A DNA stretch of 6,051 bases from positions 1 to 6,051 of the forward strand of contig CAMDPB010000074.1 of NCBI GenBank assembly GCA_945903885.1. Direction: 5' to 3'. The notes beneath the pieces were generated by a model. It worked only from the letters and a program-made list of their open reading frames with translations, did no database searches and had not been told where the DNA came from. A program made the translations under genes and the position numbers. The stretch is from Candidatus Finniella inopinata (GTDB taxonomy: Bacteria; Pseudomonadota; Alphaproteobacteria; Paracaedibacterales; CAITNM01). Below, piece by piece: positions 1 through 5,640 of the stretch (position 1 is its first letter; each line of letters opens with the position of its first letter).

Positions 1-453
1 TAAATTGAAATTATTTATATCCCTTGCTATCGCCTCGAACTCAGCAATAATATTCTCACATTGTGGGCAAAAACTCTTGGCTGCCATCTTAAAAGCATAA
101 GCTCCAGTACTAGCTGCTAACTTTTTCATAAAGGCAGAAAATTCAGCAGAATTAATAAAGCTGAGTCCCCCAAACCTAAAATCACCAGATCCTCTACAAG
201 CATCAAAACCAAAACTTGGTAATTGAACATGTGCTGGTTGTAGTGTTTTTGGTCTTGCCCCACGAATCTGCAAGGATCCTCCAGTCATAAAGCCACCTTG
301 TTGATCTTTGATAATAGCTGGAGCATTATAATTTGACATGCCACCGCTTTGATCAATAAACTTAATCAGTTTATTTAAATCACTAGCATTAGCGTTACTG
401 CTAATGAGAATTAATAAGCTAGTAGCAATGATTTTTTTTTAAACTATTTTCAT
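1..453 (-). CDS. traH: TraH, N-terminal part; codon 5 is a stop, 3' end outside window
   Basis: TraH of F-type systems is an exported protein needed for pilus assembly and mating-pair formation. Read from ATG 453, which overlaps the traF TGA as ATGA, the frame is Met-Lys-Ile-Val, then TAA (439-441), then KKIIATSLLILISSNANA, a good signal-peptide core in the same frame. The body continues open to the left edge with clear TraH landmarks: GGFMTGGSLQIRGARP (F has GYATGGSLYAR), LPSFGFDACRGSGDFRFGGLSFIN (F has LPDINAGCGG...GSFSFIN), FMKKLAASTGAYAFKMA, and a CPQC at 58-69. The Cys pair is probably for a disulfide. The first usable standard start after the stop is ATG 339, which would remove the signal peptide. 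Either the gene is damaged at codon 5, or the sequence is wrong next to the A9 run, or it starts at a rare codon (ATC 432, ATT 429). The rest of the coding part in view is intact. Gene identity is sure; functional state is not. Confidence 0.88.
439..453 (-). other. traH: In-frame stop at codon 5 of traH
   Basis: ATG AAA ATA GTT TAA followed by more A residues, making a run of nine A (432-440). One T-to-A change (TTA to TAA) or a miscalled T/A homopolymer boundary would explain it: MKIV-L-KKIIATSLLIL would be an ordinary signal peptide. The A9 length itself does not matter for the stop, since the TAA begins at the first T before the run. Confidence 0.8.
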
Positions 454-1274
454 TTTCTCATTCCCACATTAATCCCTTTTTCTTCAATAATACGCCAAGC
501 CTTAATAGTGTTTTCTTCCAATTCCGATAAAGTGACAAAGCCTCTGATTAATTCAAACGCTTTCTTGCCGTCATTTCTTATCGCTATTACCGTTGGCGTC
601 GCCGATATACCCAGTTTCTCTATCAACTTTTGGCTAATATTGCTACTTGACTGAAAATATTTAGATTCTGATCCATCTACGCTTACCGCTTCTATTTTAA
701 TTTGATTGGTCTCGCCAAAAACCTTCAGTACTGGTTCAAATTCACTTGATCTTGGACAAGACTTACGAAAGAAAAATACCAATTCATAATTTTGGGCAAA
801 TTGCTTGATTATTTCCTTGTCATCCTCAGCTTTGATTTTTCTATTCAGTTTCACCGCAAATACATTTTCTGGTGAATTAACTAAATCACGATATTCTGGT
901 TCGATAAAATTCTGCTCATCCCATAATTGTTGCATCCTTATTCCCCTATCCATGATTTCACCTAACTTGTCTCTATAGGCTTTTTGCGTCTTGAAATTCG
1001 GACGAGCCAAATAAACAAACTTTAAATCTTCTAACTCTTTTGTGACGCCCTCTACCTCAGCTTTTGCCTCTTCTACCGTAATCTCTTCATCAGCTATTTC
1101 ATCGCCTCCACTAGTTAAAATATTTTTTGAATCTTTCGCTACTTCCTTTTCTTCAAACCATAACCAACCACGATAACGTTGGTCAAAAAAACTATTTGCA
1201 GCCATTGCCATAGATGGCAAATCTTGCAAAGCAATCAGTAAAAATATCCAGATGTGGGGGGGTCTTTTTGTCAT
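450..1274 (-). CDS. traF: F-type conjugal pilus assembly protein TraF
   Basis: A 274-aa exported, thioredoxin-like protein of F-type systems, required for pilus assembly and acting in the periplasm. The signal peptide is MTKRPPHIWIFLLIALQDLPSMAMA. Mature landmarks match TraF: RGWLWFEEKE (35-44; F has GWQWYNEK), a helical middle region, FIEPEYRDLVNSPEN, then the thioredoxin-like domain with YELVFFFRKSCPRS (163-176), IEAVSVDG (194-201), LGISATPTVIAIRNDG (221-236, with the cis-Pro at TP) and GFVTLSELE. The catalytic position reads CPRS: only the first Cys of a CxxC is present, so disulfide reductase or oxidase activity is unlikely, as in F TraF, which has neither Cys. The gene begins 2 nt after traN and its TGA overlaps the traH ATG (ATGA). 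No strong Shine-Dalgarno precedes it; the signal-peptide region has a run of seven C residues (coding strand). Confidence 0.94.
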   Translation of the reverse strand: MTKRPPHIWIFLLIALQDLPSMAMAANSFFDQRYRGWLWFEEKEVAKDSKNILTSGGDEIADEEITVEEAKAEVEGVTKELEDLKFVYLARPNFKTQKAYRDKLGEIMDRGIRMQQLWDEQNFIEPEYRDLVNSPENVFAVKLNRKIKAEDDKEIIKQFAQNYELVFFFRKSCPRSSEFEPVLKVFGETNQIKIEAVSVDGSESKYFQSSSNISQKLIEKLGISATPTVIAIRNDGKKAFELIRGFVTLSELEENTIKAWRIIEEKGINVGMRK

Positions 1275-1276
1275 AA

Positions 1277-2827
1277 TTATTGGCTTTTTAACTTTTCAAG
1301 TTCATCTTCATAAGTTTTACGAATTTTTTCATGAGTGTTGCGTGCTGCAGGGTTGTTTGAGTTTTGTATGATATACTTTGTAACCGAAGCTATATTGCTC
1401 TCCAACCTCATTTCTTCCCAAGCTTGACTACAAATTTGAGTTGCATAGGGAATACCTTTTTGCTTTTCTAATTCCCTGTTAGATTTATGCAATTCGGCAT
1501 GTCTTTTGCCTAAGGTAGAGCTTGGCGCTGTATTATCTTGAGCCAACTTGGATAATCTTTGATATTCATTGATGAATTTTCTTTTCTCTAACCTTGCCTC
1601 TTCTGCTAGTTTTGCTAAGCGTATCTTCTCTAATCGCTCCGCCTCTAGTTTTGCTAACCGCTCTTGCTCTAACTTTTCTGCTTGCTGCACGGCTAATATT
1701 TTCTCTGCTTCAATTCGTCTTTCCTCTTCTGCTTCCCATGACTCATCTTGCATATCACCCTTCCAACCAGTCATGTTATTCTGCTGGTTGTTTGGGTTAT
1801 TGTCATATTTTCTAAGACTAGCCATGGAACTATTAACTCTCTCAGAAATCTCATCAGGATTAGGTGATTTATACTTACCAAAGAATTTCACTTTAAAATC
1901 TTCAATAAATTCCGTAAAATCCACCTTGTCCCAATCTATCTTTTGGATTTCTTCTAAAGTAAAACCTCGGCAATCGACTCTACCGTTATTATTAAAAAGC
2001 TGATCTATTGGTTTGTCAGGAAATAACTGCTTCCTCCCCTCTACCTGAATCACCTTATCAAGCAAACTACCAAAGCAACAATAATGATGCTTAACTACCG
2101 TAGTTACTCCCATTGTCTGCTTGTTTTCTTTAACTACAAATTCACACAGTTTTTTTGACCTCTTATCCATTAAGTCATTTTCATCCTTAGTACACTTAGC
2201 ACCAAAATTTTTACCCCAACCTTTTGGATCAATTGCGCAGCAATTTGTATAGCTCATTGCTTTCTTCGAACAATGATCACCGTATCCTTGAAACAAATTG
2301 AAATTACCCAGCTTATCTGGATTCATACTAGAGACTGCATATAGTTTTGATATTGAATCCATCATCTCACCGTTTGTCATATAACTCTTATCAACGCAGT
2401 GGCCATCAATACAAGGCATCCCTTTACAGATCAGTCCTTCTTGACCATCCTTTTCTACTAAATCTTGTCTGATAATTTTGTTTTCAATAGTTATAGGATC
2501 CCAGCTTTTACACGAAAATTCTCTATGTAAATTAACGCAATTTCCCATAGAATCTTTTAGCAAACAAGCATGGTTTGCTACCGCATAACAATGATAGAAG
2601 TTCCTGCAGTCATCCTTACTTGGATAGTTACAAGTTTTGATATATTTCCATTCCCAGCAATCTCTTGTTGTCTCAAATCCATCAACAATTCTTGTACCTT
2701 TGCTGACGCAGGTTTTAATAGCATCAGAACATGGATAGCTTGAGGTAAACCTCTTGCCTGCTTGCGCTATTGCTCCAAGATTTAGGATACTTAAAATAAG
2801 AAAGAAGATTTTTAATATTTTCATCAT
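1277..2827 (-). CDS. traN: TraN C-terminal half with own signal peptide and coiled-coil extension
   Basis: Starts at ATG 2827 (516 aa), chosen because its ATGA overlaps the stop of the previous gene and GAGGAG lies 11 nt upstream; a GTG at 2839 would add four residues but sits on that Shine-Dalgarno. The signal peptide is MMKILKIFFLILSILNLGAIAQA. Residues about 30-315 are the conserved Cys-rich half of TraN: TRIVDGFETTRDCWEWKYIKTC, FYHCYAVANHACLLKD...C, ICKGMPCIDGHC, YTNCCAIDPKGWGKNFGAKC, HHYCCFGSLLDKVIQVEGRKQL, DCRGFTLEEIQKIDWDKVDFTEF. Twenty of its 21 cysteines lie in this part, so a heavily disulfide-bonded outer-membrane or periplasmic domain is expected. F TraN ends shortly after the last of these motifs. 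Here about 170 further residues follow: a linker rich in N/Q, a Glu/Lys/Arg/Leu coiled coil (about 365-429), and a mainly helical tail. Its job is presumably recipient contact together with the N-terminal half. Confidence 0.92.
   Translation of the reverse strand: MMKILKIFFLILSILNLGAIAQAGKRFTSSYPCSDAIKTCVSKGTRIVDGFETTRDCWEWKYIKTCNYPSKDDCRNFYHCYAVANHACLLKDSMGNCVNLHREFSCKSWDPITIENKIIRQDLVEKDGQEGLICKGMPCIDGHCVDKSYMTNGEMMDSISKLYAVSSMNPDKLGNFNLFQGYGDHCSKKAMSYTNCCAIDPKGWGKNFGAKCTKDENDLMDKRSKKLCEFVVKENKQTMGVTTVVKHHYCCFGSLLDKVIQVEGRKQLFPDKPIDQLFNNNGRVDCRGFTLEEIQKIDWDKVDFTEFIEDFKVKFFGKYKSPNPDEISERVNSSMASLRKYDNNPNNQQNNMTGWKGDMQDESWEAEEERRIEAEKILAVQQAEKLEQERLAKLEAERLEKIRLAKLAEEARLEKRKFINEYQRLSKLAQDNTAPSSTLGKRHAELHKSNRELEKQKGIPYATQICSQAWEEMRLESNIASVTKYIIQNSNNPAARNTHEKIRKTYEDELEKLKSQ
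1606..1657 (-). repeat. 39-nt-period direct repeat in the TraN coiled coil
   Basis: A 13-nt match, ctagttttgctaa on the + strand, occurs at 1606-1618 and 1645-1657, exactly 39 nt (13 codons) apart. In protein the register is RLAKLEAERLEKI then RLAKLAEEARLEK. It suggests growth of the coiled coil by internal duplication; length could vary between relatives. Confidence 0.6.
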
Positions 2828-3885
2828 TGCAACTTGCACTCCTCAGTCCACTCTTCATCCCATAGCTCACAAACTTGATAAACATCACGATACCAATAGC
2901 CAAACTCATACTCTTCCCAAGGATGACGCCATCTCCCAACGCCCCAGAATTGATTGCCTATTCCTCTGCCCTCTGGCGGAAAAACAATATCTTCTCTAAT
3001 CTGATCTAAACCAGCACCTACTTTTCCAGCAATGAAAACACGAGCATCAGCAATAATGGCGGCTGGATTATCTCGCCAAATTGAATCTACTTGTTTGTTA
3101 TCACCAGAACCAAATGGTCCACGTTTTGGGTGATTGGGCGTAATAAACCACTCCCATTCTTTTCTACAACGTTTAATCGCAAAACCCCAATCCATCTTAC
3201 TATTGTGTAATTCAGCCCCACCAAATCTAATAGTTTTATATTGCCACTCTCCGTACCTTGGACCAGTTCTCGTGCATTTGACTTTTAATTCATCAGTGCA
3301 GTTGTATTTATTACGAAGCTCTTCACAGAGTTTCCTGTTGTAGATAGTATCCTCTGTTTGCTCTTTTTTAACATCGATATAATATTCAGGTTCAATGATC
3401 TTGTTACCTTTAACAGTCTTGCAATCTATTCCCAGATCTTTTAGCAGGGCAGCTAGATTACCAAGCAGCTCCGAAGAAGCATCCGCAATCTTTGCCGCAT
3501 CTTTTCTATGCTGAGTATTTAACGGTTTTGTATAATCAACATGCAACTCTTCCATTATGTCAGTTTTCATTACCTCTTCCCTGCCTCTTGAATGCAAATC
3601 ATTTGCCTTAATAGCGCTTAAGTTCCCAACTGCCTCTTCAATTTCACCGCTGGATTTATCTAAAATCAATTCAATGTTTCCAGGACCAATACCATCAATT
3701 GCTTTTTGTTTCATAGAATCCATTTGGCTCTCAAAAGAGCTATAATCCTCAATTCCCTTTTCAAATAAATCTGTTTGCTTATTAACATTAGTTTTTGCTG
3801 TGGGATCTAAATAAACCCCATGAGCAACACTAGCAAATAATCCAATGCACAAAATTATTATTAATTTAAATCTAATTTTAATCAT
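2824..3885 (-). CDS. traN: TraN N-terminal half (split mating-pair stabilisation protein)
   Basis: A 353-aa exported protein. The signal peptide is MIKIRFKLIIILCIGLFASVAHG (cleavage near residue 23). A helical region rich in D/E/K follows (30-150), then a Cys-bearing segment (C155, C187, C196, C204) whose layout, LC.ELRNKYNCTDELKVKCTRTGPRYGEWQYKTIRF, resembles the F TraN segment with YTCERDLQVEQYCTRTA and a following aromatic-rich stretch. The C-terminal 50 residues are Gly/Trp/Tyr-rich (WGVGRWRHPWEEYEFGYWYRD) and end at VCELWDEEWTEEC. In F, one TraN of about 602 aa sits in the outer membrane and stabilises mating pairs; its N-terminal half includes the tip that contacts recipient outer-membrane proteins. 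Here that half is a separate gene that stops just where the conserved Cys-rich half begins. ATG 3885 overlaps the trbC stop by 8 nt. Similarity to F TraN is weak except in the Cys segment, so assignment rests largely on position and on the neighbour encoding the other half. Confidence 0.75.
   Translation of the reverse strand: MIKIRFKLIIILCIGLFASVAHGVYLDPTAKTNVNKQTDLFEKGIEDYSSFESQMDSMKQKAIDGIGPGNIELILDKSSGEIEEAVGNLSAIKANDLHSRGREEVMKTDIMEELHVDYTKPLNTQHRKDAAKIADASSELLGNLAALLKDLGIDCKTVKGNKIIEPEYYIDVKKEQTEDTIYNRKLCEELRNKYNCTDELKVKCTRTGPRYGEWQYKTIRFGGAELHNSKMDWGFAIKRCRKEWEWFITPNHPKRGPFGSGDNKQVDSIWRDNPAAIIADARVFIAGKVGAGLDQIREDIVFPPEGRGIGNQFWGVGRWRHPWEEYEFGYWYRDVYQVCELWDEEWTEECKLQ
2839..2844 (-). 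promoter_or_regulatory. traN: Shine-Dalgarno of the second traN gene
   Basis: GAGGAG on the coding strand, 11 nt upstream of ATG 2827 and 14 nt upstream of a second in-frame ATG at 2824. It lies inside the last codons of the N-terminal traN gene (the EE of EEC). It is among the clearest ribosome binding sites in the window and supports independent or coupled initiation of the second half. Confidence 0.7.
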
Positions 3886-4567
3886 TTTTGCCGTTCTCTA
3901 ATTTTAGCTTTGCCTCACTTTGCAAGTTCCCCTGCTCAGCAAATAAACGTAAAGCTGCTGCATTGCCAATATTCCCAGTTACCTTGTCATAAATAACTCT
4001 ATTGTCTTTTTGATCTTGATCAGGCTGGATTATCCAATTAACTTCTTTCATCAATACGAAAGCTGGTACTGTTTTAATGTTAAATCTATCAAATTCCTCA
4101 GGATCAATTTGTATTGCCACCTCTTCATTACCTTCTATTATTTCCATCACCATCTTATTAAGACTTACCCAAGAATTATCTGGCAAGCCGTTAAACACTA
4201 AAATCCCTCCATAACGCTTGGCTTCCTCTACATAATTCTTAAGTAAAACTTTGCCCATGCTACTACTGACAAACACTTTGAAAGATACCGAATCATTTAA
4301 ATCCTGAGCTACCTCATCGGAGCTGCCAAAATCACTATCCTCTCCTACCCCATGCTTCTTTTGCATCGCTAATAATTCCTGGTATTTTTCTGTGAGATTA
4401 CTCATTACAATTTCTTGCGATTTAGTTAAAAGCCCTTTAAGCCATTCTTTATCTGCTTTTTTTGCAGTGTTTGTTAATAGCTCTTGCTTATCTTCTGCCT
4501 TAGCTTTGGCCACAGAAAATACAAAAATTAACGCTATTAAAGCGCACAACAATTTTTTTTGCGCCAT
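3878..4567 (-). CDS. trbC: F-type pilin assembly protein TrbC
   Basis: TrbC of F-type systems is a periplasmic protein required for pilus assembly. I chose ATG 4567 (229 aa), because it follows GGGGG by 8 nt and gives a standard signal peptide, MAQKKLLCALIALIFVFS with cleavage near AKA-ED. An in-frame TTG at 4582 would only add MGVLD. A charged helical segment (about residues 30-75) is followed by the family core: FKVFVSSSMG (96-105), then a helix and RYGGILVFNGLPDNSW, where family members have a VFVS.SMP..L / RYG..LV.RGL pattern. After that come IQIDPEEFDRFNIKTVPAFVL (152-172), with the position of a thioredoxin-like cis-proline (VP), and GNIG (198-201). There is no CxxC, so it is unlikely to be an oxidoreductase. 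It overlaps traU by 31 nt and traN by 8 nt, implying coupled translation. Length is close to F TrbC (about 212 aa). Confidence 0.93.
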   Translation of the reverse strand: MAQKKLLCALIALIFVFSVAKAKAEDKQELLTNTAKKADKEWLKGLLTKSQEIVMSNLTEKYQELLAMQKKHGVGEDSDFGSSDEVAQDLNDSVSFKVFVSSSMGKVLLKNYVEEAKRYGGILVFNGLPDNSWVSLNKMVMEIIEGNEEVAIQIDPEEFDRFNIKTVPAFVLMKEVNWIIQPDQDQKDNRVIYDKVTGNIGNAAALRLFAEQGNLQSEAKLKLENGKND

Positions 4568-5637
4568 ATCAAGTACCCCCAATCTTGTCCGTCATACGGA
4601 TATTCTTTAAAACTGCTATATAACATGTCAGATAGTCCAATTGGAAAGCAGCCTATACCTTTCGAAGTGCTTGCAGGATTTACCATCTGTAACTTGTACT
4701 GACTTTTCTTAATCTTTAATGCCCTAGATTTACGACAGATTGCACCATTAATAGATCCATCAGATGTTGAAGTTTCTTGCGCTAGTCCAATACGGTGCAT
4801 CTTGGCTATTATCCTAGTAGTAAGTAGTGAACTATTTTGTACACCGCCAATATGATCAGCATTAGCTCCGCTAAATGGATATAAGTTACCCCATGTTCCG
4901 GAACACCAAAACATACTATCAAGTGGCATATCTACCGTTGCTGCTGCGCCGTCTAATCCACAAGCCGCTTGAGCAATATGATTGCCAAATAAAATGCTTT
5001 CCGGATTAAGCAAACTTTGGAGTTTTTCGTCATTCCATGTAACGTCAAACTCACTCATATAAGCTACGTCAAAAGTTGACTGCTCTAGGCATATGAAATC
5101 AGTTATCAGCTCAAGCCAATAAATAAGCGGATAGACATAATAATGAACATGATAGAAACTATTATGGACAGTACGATTACCATAACTTCTATTGTAACTA
5201 CTGATTTTGCGCATATCAGACCCAAGAGAAACCCCGCCCAAGTTAACCATGCAATACGGCGTTCTAGTAATATCAACAAGCCTGACTGGTTCCCAAAAAC
5301 CTATGGAAATGCCTGGAATTGGTATCGGTGGAGTGCCTTTACTACACATGCATAGTGGCGAGGCCGGATTTTTTGTATCTCGCTTACGAGGGGTAGATCC
5401 CTTGCCAATACTAAACCCACCAATTGAAATAGGCAGTAAACAACTCCAGCAAACATCCGTAATAGGGTTGACAAAACGACCCTTGCATGTCAAACTAGCA
5501 TTGCTCGAAATAGGCATAAAAATAGCCATTATTAAAATCGCTATTTGTCTTTTTCTAGAGTCCAGAAAGTCGATAAGCAAGCAGCTTCCACCAAGATTCT
5601 CTTGCTTATTGACCGATTTCCCTCGGTCTTGTTTCAT
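4537..5637 (-). CDS. traU: F-type conjugative transfer protein TraU
   Basis: TraU is an exported protein of the F-type system needed for efficient DNA transfer and mating-pair formation; it acts in the periplasm. The product is 366 aa (F TraU is about 330) and shows family landmarks throughout: CKGRFVNPITDVCWSC (51-66), GFWEP (113-117), DITRTPYCMVNLG (122-134), FYHVHYYVYPLIYWL (161-175), AYMSEFD..W (192-201), LNPES.LFGN.IAQAACG (210-227), DMPLDSMFWCSG (236-247), YPFSG, and the C-terminal GYLIWRKKNC. Cysteines are abundant (14), as expected for a disulfide-bonded periplasmic protein. The signal peptide is RKRQIAILIMAIFMPISSNA, with cleavage likely after A47. An extra 28 residues precede it if ATG 5637 is used. 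A TTG at 5580 preceded by GGTGGA would give a 28-residue signal peptide and may be the true start. The gene follows the Fic gene by 3 nt and its end overlaps trbC. Confidence 0.96.
   Translation of the reverse strand: MKQDRGKSVNKQENLGGSCLLIDFLDSRKRQIAILIMAIFMPISSNASLTCKGRFVNPITDVCWSCLLPISIGGFSIGKGSTPRKRDTKNPASPLCMCSKGTPPIPIPGISIGFWEPVRLVDITRTPYCMVNLGGVSLGSDMRKISSYNRSYGNRTVHNSFYHVHYYVYPLIYWLELITDFICLEQSTFDVAYMSEFDVTWNDEKLQSLLNPESILFGNHIAQAACGLDGAAATVDMPLDSMFWCSGTWGNLYPFSGANADHIGGVQNSSLLTTRIIAKMHRIGLAQETSTSDGSINGAICRKSRALKIKKSQYKLQMVNPASTSKGIGCFPIGLSDMLYSSFKEYPYDGQDWGYLIWRKKNCCAL
4576..4580 (-). promoter_or_regulatory. trbC: Shine-Dalgarno of trbC
   Basis: GGGGG on the coding strand, followed by 8 nt (TACTTGAT) and ATG 4567. 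This decides the trbC start in favour of ATG 4567 over the in-frame TTG at 4582, which overlaps the G run. It lies inside the 3' end of traU. Confidence 0.55.
5587..5592 (-). promoter_or_regulatory. traU: Possible Shine-Dalgarno for an alternative traU start (TTG 5580)
   Basis: GGTGGA on the coding strand, 6 nt before TTG 5580. Starting there gives MLIDFLDSRKRQIAILIM, a signal peptide with a normal n-region. The upstream ATG 5637 has no better site but adds an atypical 19-residue leader. The evidence does not settle the choice. Confidence 0.35.
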
Positions 5638-5640
5638 ATT

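Noticed and set aside
1569..2003. 144-codon + strand open frame, Ser/Phe/Leu-rich
   Set aside because: It is the antisense reading of the Glu/Lys-rich coiled coil of TraN; such low-complexity regions give long false frames on the other strand.
2724..2939. 71-codon minus-strand frame spanning the junction of the two traN genes
   Set aside because: I considered whether it bridges the halves by frameshift. Its translation matches neither half, and the ATGA overlap, Shine-Dalgarno and signal peptide explain the junction better.
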